From CAYXAA01 sp964462985 (lineage in GTDB: Bacteria; Pseudomonadota; Alphaproteobacteria; Rhizobiales; Stappiaceae), in contig CAYXAA010000054.1 in NCBI GenBank assembly GCA_964462985.1, positions 1 through 22,187 on the forward strand: a stretch of 22,187 nt of DNA, read 5' to 3'. This document shows positions 8,008-15,686 of the stretch, in pieces; the stretch's first letter is position 1; each line of letters begins with the position of its first letter. The notes under the pieces are model-generated. The model was not told the DNA's origin. It saw only the letters and a list, made by a program, of their open reading frames with translations, and searched no databases. Position numbers and translations under genes: made by a program.

Positions 8008-8081
8008 TCGAATGCAAAATGTCAGATCGGTTGCGACGCTGGAGCAGCATTCTTGCATTCGATGAGATGCAGCTTGCTGCA
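8008..8081. promoter_or_regulatory. Nested inverted repeats upstream of the TetR-type gene
   Basis: TCGAATGCAA (8008-8017) and TTGCATTCGA (8053-8062) are perfect 10-bp complements separated by 35 nt. Six bases later comes TGCAGC-TT-GCTGCA (8068-8081). They end 65 bp before the chosen start of the regulator gene. They may be a leader stem-loop or binding sites for another regulator. Their sequence is unlike the emrA-side palindromes, so simple autoregulation through the same site is not evident. Confidence 0.35.
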
Positions 8082-8145
8082 GCGTACCGTTTTAAGAATG
8101 CGATGGGGTTGGGGCCGAAACACGCCAGCGCATGCAAGAACAAGG

Positions 8146-8796
8146 ATGAACAAGACCATGCGTCAGCTCGAAAAGGCCGCGGCAGAGGCGGCCGATCTGC
8201 CGAAGAAGCGCGAAATTCTGGAAGGCGCGCGCCGCGTCTTCCGCGCTGAGGGGTTCGACGGTGCGAGCATGGGCCAGATCGCCCAGGCCGCCGGCGTCTC
8301 CAAGGGCACGCTCTACGTCTATTTTCCCAGCAAGGAGGCTTTGTTCCAGGAGCTCGTCTTGCTCGACCGCGCGAAAGCGGCGGAGCAGCTATTCGTGTTC
8401 GACGAGGATGACACCGACGTCCGTCGCCTCTTGCAGCGGGCTGGCGAAAGCTTCGTTTCAACCATGATCGAGCCCGATCACATCGCCCTGATCCGCATGG
8501 TGATGGGCGCATCGGAGAAGTTTCCTGATGCCGGCCGCCTGTTCTACGAGACCGGTCCACGCCGAGGCAGCGCACGCCTCGCCGAGCTGCTGCGCAAGCA
8601 GGTCGAGGCCGGCCGGCTTGTGATCGACGAGGACCTCGAGCTCGCTGCCGTTCATTTCCTCAGTCTGTGCCAGGGTCAGTTGGTCAAGCCGCTGCTGTTC
8701 GGCTGTCCCGTGCAGCCCACGGCCAAGGACATCGAGCGCACGGTCGCAAGTGCCGTCACGATCTTTCTCCGTGCCTTTGGACCGAAGCCGGCGTGA
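8146..8796 (+). CDS. TetR/AcrR-family transcriptional repressor, probable regulator of emrAB
   Basis: A 216-residue regulator. The N-terminal DNA-binding domain (about 22-70) contains the helix-turn-helix ASMGQIAQAAGVSKGTLYVY followed by FPSKEALFQELV, a textbook TetR pattern. The C-terminal ligand domain (from about 80) includes IALIRMVMGASEKFPDAGR and GRLVIDEDLELAAVHF, like the AcrR/AefR-type effector domains. It is divergent from emrAB, whose upstream region holds two long palindromes, so it should repress the pump and be released by pump substrates. The start is uncertain. ATG 8146 has AAGG immediately before it; ATG 8158 and ATG 8098 are also in frame. I reject the far GTG at 7933. It converges on dgoA with a 95-bp gap. 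Confidence 0.9.
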   Translation: MNKTMRQLEKAAAEAADLPKKREILEGARRVFRAEGFDGASMGQIAQAAGVSKGTLYVYFPSKEALFQELVLLDRAKAAEQLFVFDEDDTDVRRLLQRAGESFVSTMIEPDHIALIRMVMGASEKFPDAGRLFYETGPRRGSARLAELLRKQVEAGRLVIDEDLELAAVHFLSLCQGQLVKPLLFGCPVQPTAKDIERTVASAVTIFLRAFGPKPA

Positions 8797-8866
8797 CCGT
8801 GCAACGCGGCGACGAAGCGCTGTCAATCAGGCGAGTCGCCACGGCACAGCGTCGCGTCAGACGGCC

Positions 8867-8889
8867 GGGGCGGCTCCGCAGCCCTCCCC
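8867..8889. terminator. Hairpin between convergent tetR-type gene and dgoA
   Basis: GGGG (8867-8870) and GGCT (8872-8875) pair with AGCC (8880-8883) and CCCC (8886-8889) around a CCGC loop. It lies two nt beyond the dgoA stop and 70 bp after the TetR-type stop. The stem is GC-only without a T-run, so a terminator role is likely by position but not proven. Further complementary pieces (GGCGAC and GTCGCC near 8810-8840) lie in the same gap. Confidence 0.5.
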
Positions 8890-8891
8890 GC

Positions 8892-9530
8892 TCAACTCGT
8901 CGCCGCGACGCGGTCGTACGCCGCCACCGCCGCCCTCGCCTTCTCGGCAACGGCGTTCGGCGTGTCACCGGGGCGGTAGAGCGACGATCCGAGCCCGAAC
9001 AGGCGACAGCCGGCCGCCCAATACGCCGCAAGGTCGCCATCGGCGACGCCGCCAACCGCTCCGACCACGGCGTCAGGTGGCAGAACCGCGCGCAGCGCCT
9101 TGATGCCATCGGTCCCGAGCTGCGCGGCGGGAAAGACCTTCAGCGCCGAAGCCCGGTGACGGAGCGCGGCGAAGGCTTCGGTCGCAGTGAACACGCCAGG
9201 CAGCGAGATCAGGCCGCGTTCGACGGTGCGTGCGATCACGCTACCCTCGCAGTTTGGCGACACCACCAATCCGCCGCCAGCGTCGATCAGGCGGTCGACG
9301 TCGTCGGGCTCCAGTACGGTGCCGGCGCCCACCAACACCTCCTCCGGCAGGCGGCGGCGAAGACGTTCGATCGACGCGAACGGCTCGGGAGAGTTGAGCG
9401 GCACCTCGATCGCCTCAAATCCGGCGGCAGCGAGGCTGTCGCCGATCGCCTCGACCTCCTCCGGCCGGACGCCGCGCAGGATGGCGACGAGATTACGCTT
9501 CAAGGCGGGCCAGGCGACTGCGTTGACCAT
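8892..9530 (-). CDS. dgoA: 2-dehydro-3-deoxy-6-phosphogalactonate aldolase
   Basis: A 212-residue class I aldolase that splits KDPGal into pyruvate and glyceraldehyde 3-phosphate, the last step of De Ley-Doudoroff galactose/galactonate breakdown. KDPG/KDPGal hallmarks are present: LVAILRG (Arg19), the catalytic glutamate in AIEVPLNSP (Glu42), VGAGTV (67-72) and the Schiff-base lysine in ALKVFPA (Lys131), then GAVGGV (158-162). EVPLNSP rather than the EVTLRT-type motif of KDPG aldolase, together with the adjacent dgoK, favours the galactonate branch. Length is normal. It starts 10 nt after dgoK, with AAGG overlapping the dgoK stop, so the two are translated from one message. No dgoD dehydratase is in the window. 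It acts in the cytosol. Confidence 0.92.
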   Translation of the reverse strand: MVNAVAWPALKRNLVAILRGVRPEEVEAIGDSLAAAGFEAIEVPLNSPEPFASIERLRRRLPEEVLVGAGTVLEPDDVDRLIDAGGGLVVSPNCEGSVIARTVERGLISLPGVFTATEAFAALRHRASALKVFPAAQLGTDGIKALRAVLPPDAVVGAVGGVADGDLAAYWAAGCRLFGLGSSLYRPGDTPNAVAEKARAAVAAYDRVAATS

Positions 9531-9540
9531 GACGGGTACC

Positions 9541-10512
9541 TTACTCGAAACGGGAAGCGGGATAGAGGACGCTTGGCCATAGAACGGCGGCCGCCCGCAT
9601 CAGGCCCGTGCGCGACAGCCGGTCGGCGTCAACCAGGTCGTGGGAAAGTCCAAAGGCCGAAATCGCCGCACCATAGAGCGCCGCGGCCGTACCGGAGGCG
9701 ACCAGCGTCACCCGCTCCGGCCGTCGCTGCGCGATGTTGTCGGCGATTTCGCGGCCGATCAGGAAGCCGCTGAGCGCATCGGAACTGCCTGCACCGTCTA
9801 TGCCGTTCAGCAGGCTGTCGGCGCGCACCGCAAACAGGCCGCGGGAGAGGCCAAGGCCGCGCGCCCGCTCGAGCCCGCGACGGAAACCGGCGCTCTCCGG
9901 GTCGCCCGAAGGCGCGGCACCGGCGAGCGCGTGCGAGAGGATCGACCGGCTGCCGAGAACGGCAAACAGCTCCCCCGTCATTGCCGTGGTGAAATCCGTG
10001 ATCCGTCCGCCGTCGAGCTCGACCCATTTTGAATGGGTGCCGGGCATGACCACGGTCTGCGGCCGGACGGCAGGGTCAGCATCTCCGGTCATCAGGCCGA
10101 AGAGCTGCGTCTCCTCGCCGCGCATCACGTCCGGCCGCGCAGCGTCGCGGCGGGCGAGGCCCGGCAGCAGTCGGATGTCGGCATCAAGTCCGCTGGGCAC
10201 GGGCACGGCCGCCTTGGCGAGCGCGTCGAGGCTGGCGGGCACGTCGAGATAGGGCGCCTCGACCCAGCCCTGGCGCGCGCCGACCATGCCGCACATCAGC
10301 ACCGGCAGCCGCCGCGGCAGACCGGGATAAGCCGCCTTGAGCGCCTCCAGATGGGCGGCGAGCGCCGGCTCGAACCCGTCGCGGGAAAGGTTTTGCATCC
10401 CCTCCTTCGAGCGGCGCTCGGAGAGGATGTCGCCGTTTGCATCGACGAGCCACAGGCGAAAGCTGGTCGTGCCCCAGTCGACGAGGACGATTGCAGGCGC
10501 TGGCGTTACCAC
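9541..10512 (-). CDS. dgoK: 2-dehydro-3-deoxygalactonokinase
   Basis: This kinase phosphorylates 2-dehydro-3-deoxygalactonate with ATP to make the substrate of DgoA. The N-terminal phosphate-binding segment VLVDWGTTSFRLWLVD is the DgoK signature. MCGMVGARQGWVEAPY, VVMPGTHSKWVELDGGRI and FTTAMTGELFAVL are also typical. I chose a GTG start at 10512 (323 residues) because GAGGAG lies six nt upstream, inside the end of the preceding gene. The first ATG in frame (10539) would add nine residues and overlap that gene by 34 nt. With the GTG start the overlap is 7 nt (GTGGTAA), a layout for translational coupling. Cytosolic, operon with dgoA. Confidence 0.92.
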   Translation of the reverse strand: MVTPAPAIVLVDWGTTSFRLWLVDANGDILSERRSKEGMQNLSRDGFEPALAAHLEALKAAYPGLPRRLPVLMCGMVGARQGWVEAPYLDVPASLDALAKAAVPVPSGLDADIRLLPGLARRDAARPDVMRGEETQLFGLMTGDADPAVRPQTVVMPGTHSKWVELDGGRITDFTTAMTGELFAVLGSRSILSHALAGAAPSGDPESAGFRRGLERARGLGLSRGLFAVRADSLLNGIDGAGSSDALSGFLIGREIADNIAQRRPERVTLVASGTAAALYGAAISAFGLSHDLVDADRLSRTGLMRAAAVLWPSVLYPASRFE

Positions 10513-11117
10513 AGACTGCTCCTCGCCCGCTCGGGCCATTCGCTGTCATAGGCCTCGCCGCCGACGTGTGCCTGGCTCAGCGCCGCCAGGATCTGCCCCG
10601 GAGTCGGCAACGTGGCCGGGTCGGCGTGGGATGCGGGATCCCAGATCTGCGAGCGCACGATCGCGCGGGCGCACTGAAAAAACACCGTCTCGACCGCGAT
10701 CTCGATCACCGAGCGCGGGGCCTTGCCCTCGACGGCAAAGCGGGCGAGCAGTGCCGGGTCGATCGACAGGCGTGCCCTCCCGTTGACGCGCAGCGTGGTG
10801 CCGGAACCGGGAACAAGGAACAGCAGCGCGACCCGCGGATCGCGCACGATGTTCCGCAGCGAATCGACCCGGTTGTTGCCGCGCCGGTCGGGCAGCATCA
10901 GCGTGCGGTCATCCGCAACATGCACCACCGGCCCGCGGTCACCCCGCGGTGAACAGTCGAGCCCCTCCGGCCCGACCGTCGCCAGCGCCACAAACGGCGC
11001 GCGTTCGATCAGGACCCGGTATTCCGGAACGATCCGGTCGATTTCCTTGACGATCGCCGCCTCGCTGGGCGCGCCGTAAAGCGCCTCCAGTTCCGCGACG
11101 GTTGAGATGTGGGGCAT
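10506..11117 (-). CDS. PPOX-fold flavoprotein, pyridoxamine 5'-phosphate oxidase-like (MSMEG_1061 type)
   Basis: A 203-residue split-barrel flavin protein. ERAPFVALATVGPEGLDCSP (38-57), RGDRGPVVHVADDRTLMLPD (58-77) and RRGNNRVDSLRNI (78-90) match the FMN-binding PPOX-type family named after MSMEG_1061. The IVRSQIWDPASH segment near the end is also typical. Such proteins are thought to bind FMN and act as small oxidoreductases, but the substrate of this branch is unknown; they are not true PdxH. The ATG at 11117 has AGGGAG about 8 nt upstream. The 3' end overlaps dgoK by 7 nt, so it appears to be the first gene of a three-gene unit with dgoK and dgoA, or the continuation of the ABC operon upstream (81-nt gap with a hairpin). 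Its role next to sugar-acid genes is unclear. Confidence 0.85.
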   Translation of the reverse strand: MPHISTVAELEALYGAPSEAAIVKEIDRIVPEYRVLIERAPFVALATVGPEGLDCSPRGDRGPVVHVADDRTLMLPDRRGNNRVDSLRNIVRDPRVALLFLVPGSGTTLRVNGRARLSIDPALLARFAVEGKAPRSVIEIAVETVFFQCARAIVRSQIWDPASHADPATLPTPGQILAALSQAHVGGEAYDSEWPERARSSLW

Positions 11118-11133
11118 CGGCGATCTCCCTTCG

Positions 11134-11167
11134 ACGCGGCGGACAATAGATCAAGCTGTCGCCGCGT
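11134..11167. terminator. Hairpin between the ABC ATPase gene and the PPOX gene
   Basis: ACGCGGCGGACA (11134-11145) pairs with TGTCGCCGCGT (11157-11167) except for one bulged base, around an 11-nt loop. It lies 32-65 nt after the ATPase stop on the minus strand and just before the Shine-Dalgarno of the PPOX gene. There is no T-run, so it may reduce read-through or protect the 3' end of the ABC message rather than stop transcription fully. Confidence 0.5.
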
Positions 11168-11198
11168 GGAACTACAGACCGGCGCAAAGCCCCTGCCG

Positions 11199-13280
11199 TC
11201 AGGCCGCCGTTTCCGCCAGCTTCGGCTTGATCACCGGCTCCATCGCCTTGAGACGCTCCGGCTCGAGATGGCACAGGATTCTGTGGGCCGGGCCGAAACT
11301 GCGGTTCGGCGGCGCAATCACGTCGCAGGTACCGGGGATCATATAGGGGCAGCGCGTCGAGAACGGGCACCCCTTCGGCGGATTGGTCGGCGACGGCAGC
11401 TCGCCCTTGAGGACGATGTGCCGTTTCTCGACACTGGTGTCTGCGATCGGAACAGCCGCAAGCAGTGCCTCGGTATAGGGATGGTAGGGCGGCGCGAAGA
11501 TCTCGTCCGTCGTGCCCTGCTCCATGATCTGGCCGAGATACATGACAACGACCCGGTCGGCGAGATAGCGCACCACCGAAAGGTCGTGGCTGATGAACAG
11601 CATCGTGGTGCGGTTTTCGCGCTGGATGTCCATCAAAAGCTCCGTAACCGCCGCCTGGACGGAAACGTCGAGCGCCGAGACCGGCTCGTCGGCGATCACC
11701 ACGGCCGGATTGCCAGCAAAGGCGCGGGCAATGCCGACACGCTGCTTCTGGCCACCGGAGAGCTGGCGCGGCCTCCTTTTGGCGAAATCGCGCGGCAGCT
11801 TCACGGTGTCGAGCAGACGATAAACGATCTCGTCCACCGTCTTCTTATCCCGAGCGACCCCGAACTTGCGGATCACGCGGGCGATCTGGCCGCCAACTGT
11901 GTGCGACGGATTCAGCGTGTCGAACGGGTTCTGGAACACCATCTGCAAGCGCGAAATCGTTTTCTTGTCGCGCTTGTGGACAGGCAGGGAGCCGAGCTCA
12001 ACGTTGCCGAGCGTGACGGTACCGTCCGTCGCCGTCTCCAGCCCCATCAACACCTTGGCGAAGGTGGACTTGCCGCAGCCGCTTTCCCCGACAATGGCTA
12101 CCGTCTCGGCCTCGCGGGCAAGGAAGGTGAGTTTCTCGTTGGCCTTGACGGTGCGCACCTCACCGCCGAGCACCATCAGGCCGCCCTCCTCGATGACATA
12201 GTGCTTGGTCAGTTCGTCAACTGACAGCACGACATCGCCGGGCACGACCGGTGCCTTGGTCTCCCCGCCGGCGGTCGCGCGGTTCCAGTCGATCTCGGTG
12301 AACCGCTCGCAGCGCACCCGGTGGTCGGCGTCGCTATCGACCGGGTGCATCTGCAGCCGGCCGACGTTGCACAGGCCATCCTTGAAGAACTCGCAGCGCG
12401 GGGCGAAATTGCAGCCCTCCGGCCGCTCGTGCGGCAGCGGCAGCTGGCCGGGGATCGCAACCAGCGGCCGCGCGTTCTTGTCGGCACCCGGCAGCGGAAT
12501 CGATCCGAACAGCCCCCGCGTATAGGGATGGCGCATCTCGTTGAACACGTCCTGGATGTCGCCGACCTCGACGGCTTCGCCCGAATACATCACCGTCAAT
12601 CGGTCACAGGTCTCCAGGATCAGGCCGAGGTTGTGCGAGATGTAGATCATCGAGGTGCCGAACTCGGCCGAAATCTCGTTGATCAGTTCGACGATACCGG
12701 CTTCGACCGTGACGTCGAGCGCGGTCGTCGGCTCGTCGAGCAGGAGCAGCGTCGGGTTCGACAACAGGGCCATAGCAATGACGACGCGCTGCTGCTGGCC
12801 GCCGGAGATCTGGTGCGGATAGGCATTCATGATCCGTGTCGGATCGGGCAGCCGCACCTTCGCCAGCAACTCGGTTGCCCTGGCCCAGGCGGCCTCCTTG
12901 CTCAGGCCGTCGTGGTAGATCGGCACCTCGGCAAGCTGGTCGCCGATCGTCATCGACGGATTGAGTGAGGCCATCGGCTCCTGGTAGACCATCGAGATCT
13001 TGGAGCCGCGGATCTGACGGAGCTCCTCCTCCGACATGGTGCGCATGTCGCGGCCCTGGAACAGGATCTCGCCGCCGGTGATTGCACCGTTCTTGCCCAT
13101 GTACTGCATGATGGCCAGAGCCACGGTCGACTTGCCGCAACCCGACTCGCCAACGATGCCGTGGGCCTCGCCGGGCATCAGCTTCAGGTTGAAATCGACC
13201 ACCGCCGGAATTTCGCCGGCGCGGGTGAAATAGGAGATGCAGAGGTTCTGGCACTCGAGTACCGGCGTCTGGTCGGTCAT
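11199..13280 (-). CDS. Peptide/opine-class ABC importer, fused double ATP-binding protein (DppD-DppF type)
   Basis: A single 693-residue chain carries both ATPase domains of a family-5 importer. In the first domain Walker A is GESGCGKST (44-52), the signature is SGGQQQR (159-165), Walker B is LLLLDEP (178-184) and the switch histidine is His216. In the second domain these are 398-406, LSGGQKQR (507-514), VVIADEP (527-533) and His565. Both sites look intact. Each half ends with the oligopeptide-type C-terminal region, including Cys patterns at 290/296/304/324 and 638/644/652/670, which resemble the cluster-binding cysteines reported for DppD-type subunits. It powers import through the permeases encoded just upstream, with a 162-nt gap. 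The ATG at 13280 opens MTDQTPVLECQNL, a normal N-terminus. The transported substrate cannot be read from an ATPase. Confidence 0.95.
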   Translation of the reverse strand: MTDQTPVLECQNLCISYFTRAGEIPAVVDFNLKLMPGEAHGIVGESGCGKSTVALAIMQYMGKNGAITGGEILFQGRDMRTMSEEELRQIRGSKISMVYQEPMASLNPSMTIGDQLAEVPIYHDGLSKEAAWARATELLAKVRLPDPTRIMNAYPHQISGGQQQRVVIAMALLSNPTLLLLDEPTTALDVTVEAGIVELINEISAEFGTSMIYISHNLGLILETCDRLTVMYSGEAVEVGDIQDVFNEMRHPYTRGLFGSIPLPGADKNARPLVAIPGQLPLPHERPEGCNFAPRCEFFKDGLCNVGRLQMHPVDSDADHRVRCERFTEIDWNRATAGGETKAPVVPGDVVLSVDELTKHYVIEEGGLMVLGGEVRTVKANEKLTFLAREAETVAIVGESGCGKSTFAKVLMGLETATDGTVTLGNVELGSLPVHKRDKKTISRLQMVFQNPFDTLNPSHTVGGQIARVIRKFGVARDKKTVDEIVYRLLDTVKLPRDFAKRRPRQLSGGQKQRVGIARAFAGNPAVVIADEPVSALDVSVQAAVTELLMDIQRENRTTMLFISHDLSVVRYLADRVVVMYLGQIMEQGTTDEIFAPPYHPYTEALLAAVPIADTSVEKRHIVLKGELPSPTNPPKGCPFSTRCPYMIPGTCDVIAPPNRSFGPAHRILCHLEPERLKAMEPVIKPKLAETAA

Positions 13281-13355
13281 CTCTGGTCCCCCTTTTTCCT
13301 GAAGCCGGAAGACCCTCCGTCAACCCGGCGGCTGTCGGATGAGACCCAGCACCGC

Positions 13356-13427
13356 TTATGGAACGTCGTTCCGGCCCGGGCACGGGAAGGGCGGACAAGA
13401 ACGGCGCCATCCGATGCGCCCCGTTCT
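13356..13427. repeat. Two hairpins in the gap between the second permease and the ATPase gene
   Basis: GGAAC-GTC-GTTCC lies at 13356-13368. A longer stem pairs AGAACGG-CGC (13398-13407) with GCG-CC-CCGTTCT (13416-13427), with a two-base bulge. They fill a 162-nt non-coding gap inside the operon. Such intercistronic hairpins often set message stability or expression ratio between genes; that role is inference here. Confidence 0.45.
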
Positions 13428-13442
13428 GAGCTCATCATGGTC

Positions 13443-14465
13443 TCAATCCCGCAAACTGATCTCGCGCAGACCGTCGGCCAGCAGGTTGAAGCCGAGGATC
13501 AGGCTCGACACCGACAGGGCCGGAACGAGCAGCATGTAGGAGAACTTCCACAGCATCGCGGCCTTGGCCGATTCCTTGATCATCAGGCCCCAGTCGGGGT
13601 CGGGCGGCTGCAGGCCGAGGCCGAGGAACGTCAGCGTGGTGATGGCGACGGTGGTGTAGCCGAGCCGGAGACAGGCATCCACAATGATCGGGCCGCGCAC
13701 ATTGGGCAGGAGCTCCACGATCATGATGTAGAACGGGTGCTCGCCACGCGTCTGGGCGGCGAAGACATAGTCGCGCGACTTGATGTCGAGCGCGAGCCCT
13801 CGCACGATGCGCATGATGGCCGGCGCGGACGCGAAGGTGACCGCCACCACGATGTTGAAACCGGATGGCCCGAGATAGTTCAGGATGACGATGAACAGCA
13901 CCATCACAGGGAACGACAGGAACACGTTCCCGATGAAGGAGATGATCTCATCCCACCATCCGGCGAGATAGCCGGCGATCAGGCCGAACAGCGTGCCGAC
14001 CACATAGGCAACGAAGGTCGCCGTCACGCCCCAGACCAGCACCCGCTGGCAGCCCCAAAGCGCCCTGGAGAGAATGTCCCGCCCCTTGAAGTCCGTTCCG
14101 AGCCAGAAGAACACGCCATTGCGTTCGGAAAACGGTGTGACGAATGGGGCAATCGGCTTGTTCGGGTCGAGAAGCGGTAGGAACGGCACCGTAACGGCGA
14201 TCAGGAGCCAGAAGAACACCAGCGTCAAGCCGATTAGCGCCACCTTGCTCTCGGCGAAAGACCGGAGCCCGACCACATAGAGCAGCAGCGTCGCCGGGAT
14301 TGCCGGCAGCAGCACATATTCGGGATGCGGCTGGAACGCCCGGCCGAACATCACATAGGCCGTGAGCGGCAGCCACATCAAAAGCGCGAGCAGAATGATG
14401 ACCCGCGTCTCGCCAAGGCGGGAAAGCAGCGGGGGAGCGGCGACGGGTTCGGTGGTTACGGCCAT
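13443..14465 (-). CDS. Peptide/opine-class ABC importer permease, DppC-like with extended N-terminus
   Basis: A 340-residue inner-membrane permease. The OppC-type part starts at about residue 70 with ESKVALIGLTLVFFWLLIAV, then LGTDFKGRDILSRALWG, several transmembrane helices, and the cytoplasmic loop that contacts the ATPase (QTRGEHPFYIMIVELLPN). The end GLREISLRD is standard. The family usually has about 290-300 residues and six helices. Here about 60 extra N-terminal residues add two predicted helices, VIILLALLMWLPLTAYVMF and VLLPAIPATLLLYVVGL. GGAGGAGG directly before the ATG at 14465 supports this start, so the extension is real. The gene follows the DppB-like permease after 16 nt. The two permeases form the membrane channel together. 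Confidence 0.93.
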   Translation of the reverse strand: MAVTTEPVAAPPLLSRLGETRVIILLALLMWLPLTAYVMFGRAFQPHPEYVLLPAIPATLLLYVVGLRSFAESKVALIGLTLVFFWLLIAVTVPFLPLLDPNKPIAPFVTPFSERNGVFFWLGTDFKGRDILSRALWGCQRVLVWGVTATFVAYVVGTLFGLIAGYLAGWWDEIISFIGNVFLSFPVMVLFIVILNYLGPSGFNIVVAVTFASAPAIMRIVRGLALDIKSRDYVFAAQTRGEHPFYIMIVELLPNVRGPIIVDACLRLGYTTVAITTLTFLGLGLQPPDPDWGLMIKESAKAAMLWKFSYMLLVPALSVSSLILGFNLLADGLREISLRD

Positions 14466-14481
14466 GTCCTCCTCCCTCTCC

Positions 14482-15432
14482 TCACGCGAAGCGGATGCGC
14501 GGGTTGAGCAGCGTGTAGCCGACGTCCGAAATGATCTGCGATACGACGGCAACCGCCACGGCGACCAGCGTGCACGCCTGCACCACCTCCACATCCGGGA
14601 ACAGCGCCGCCTCGAGCAGAAGCTTGCCGAAACCGTCGTATTCGAAGAACACCTCAACCACGACAACGCCGGAGAGCAGCCAGTTAAGCTGCAATACGAT
14701 GATGGTGAACGGTGCGATCAGCGCGTTGCGGAGCGCGTGCCTCATGATCACGCGGCGATAGGGAATGCCCTTCAGAACGGCGGTGCGGATGTACTGCGAC
14801 GTCATTACCTCGGCCATCGAGGCCCGGGTCATGCGTGCCACGTAACCGAAGTCGTAGAGGACAAGGGTCAGGACTGGCAGCACCAGCTGATCGAAGCTGA
14901 AGCCGCCGATCATGGCCGACTTTACCGGCAACCACTGCAGTCCGAGTGCGAAGATCACCGATAGCAGGATTGCGGTCGCGATCTCGGGAATGCTGGTCGT
15001 CAGCACCGACAGGAACGAGATCGCCCGGTCCTGCAGCGAGCCCTCCCGCATCCCCGCCAGCACCCCGAGAACCAGCGAGATCGGGATCATCAGCGCGAAC
15101 ACGAAAAAGGCGAGAATGCCAGTGTTTGCAAGGCGATCGAGCAGGAGCGGCGCGACCGGGCGGTTCTTCTCGTAGGAAAAGCCGAGGTCACCGGAGAGGA
15201 TATCGCCAATCCACGTCACGTAACGTTGGTAGAACGGCACATCCAGCCCCTTGGACGCGAGCCAGGCGTTGTAGCTCTCCTCCGTCAGGGCCGAGACGGC
15301 AAATCCGCCAAGCTCCTGCACCGCCAGTCGTTTCTTGAACTCTGGCGTGTCAAAGATCGCAAACAGCAGCAGCGACGCGACCGCCATGATCAGCGCCATC
15401 TGGACGAGGCGGCGCAGGATGAGTTTCAGCAT
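14482..15432 (-). CDS. Peptide/opine-class ABC importer permease, DppB-like
   Basis: A 316-residue inner-membrane permease with the DppB/OppB pattern. There is an N-terminal helix (ILRRLVQMALIMAVASLLLFAI), then a periplasmic stretch with LDVPFYQRYVTWIGDILSGDLGFSY, then a block of helices (ILAFFVFALMIPISLVLGVLAG and onward). The conserved region YVARMTRASMAEVMTSQYIR and GIPYRRVIMRHALRNALIAP forms the EAA loop that docks on the ATPase. The C-terminus YTLLNPRIRFA is the classic end of this family. It lies 403 bp after the binding-protein gene, an unusually long gap filled with hairpins, and 16 nt before the partner permease. The Shine-Dalgarno before ATG 15432 is weak (GGTGGG). Confidence 0.94.
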   Translation of the reverse strand: MLKLILRRLVQMALIMAVASLLLFAIFDTPEFKKRLAVQELGGFAVSALTEESYNAWLASKGLDVPFYQRYVTWIGDILSGDLGFSYEKNRPVAPLLLDRLANTGILAFFVFALMIPISLVLGVLAGMREGSLQDRAISFLSVLTTSIPEIATAILLSVIFALGLQWLPVKSAMIGGFSFDQLVLPVLTLVLYDFGYVARMTRASMAEVMTSQYIRTAVLKGIPYRRVIMRHALRNALIAPFTIIVLQLNWLLSGVVVVEVFFEYDGFGKLLLEAALFPDVEVVQACTLVAVAVAVVSQIISDVGYTLLNPRIRFA

Positions 15433-15464
15433 ATCGGCCCACCAGTCATGACACTACACAGGGT

Positions 15465-15543
15465 CGGTGCGAAGGTGGGCTCGGATGATCTCAGCCAGGA
15501 CCGGTCTGGCCTCTCGCGGCAGGTCCGACCTTGATTCGCACCG
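15465..15543. repeat. Extended inverted repeat before the permease start
   Basis: CGGTGCGAA (15465-15473) pairs perfectly with TTCGCACCG (15535-15543). Inside it, TCGGA (15481-15485) pairs with TCCGA (15524-15528), with GGT/ACC-type partial pairing between. The centre contains the palindrome GACCGGTC. The whole 79-nt element could fold as one long interrupted stem and ends 32 bp before the permease ATG (15432, minus strand). Confidence 0.45.
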
Positions 15544-15686
15544 GAACGCGCAGAGCATGCACCGCCCGATCGGGTCTCCGCCGTCAGGCGCAGAAGCGCC
15601 GCCGGCGTCTTGTCCACGGCGCGCGAAACCAGGGACGAGCGGTCAGGTTTTCGGACGCGCTTGCACGCGACCTGGTCGCTGGATCC

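Larger units (their letters stand above)
7713..8145. other. Divergent control region between emrA and the TetR-type gene
   Basis: The 433-bp gap has no gene I can support. The emrA side carries two related palindromes (7726-7750 and 7762-7786). The regulator side carries a 10-bp inverted repeat with a 35-nt spacer (8008-8017 and 8053-8062) and a compact repeat, TGCAGC-TT-GCTGCA (8068-8081). The TetR reading frame stays open back to a GTG at 7933, but that stretch has no domain and no ribosome site. Confidence 0.55.

Noticed and set aside
7933..8145. N-terminal extension of the TetR-type protein from a GTG at 7933
   Set aside because: The added 71 residues match no domain, there is no ribosome site at the GTG, and TetR proteins normally start shortly before the helix-turn-helix.
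14466..14666. N-terminal extension of the DppC-like permease from 14666
   Set aside because: It overlaps the upstream permease gene, while the ATG at 14465 has a very strong Shine-Dalgarno site.
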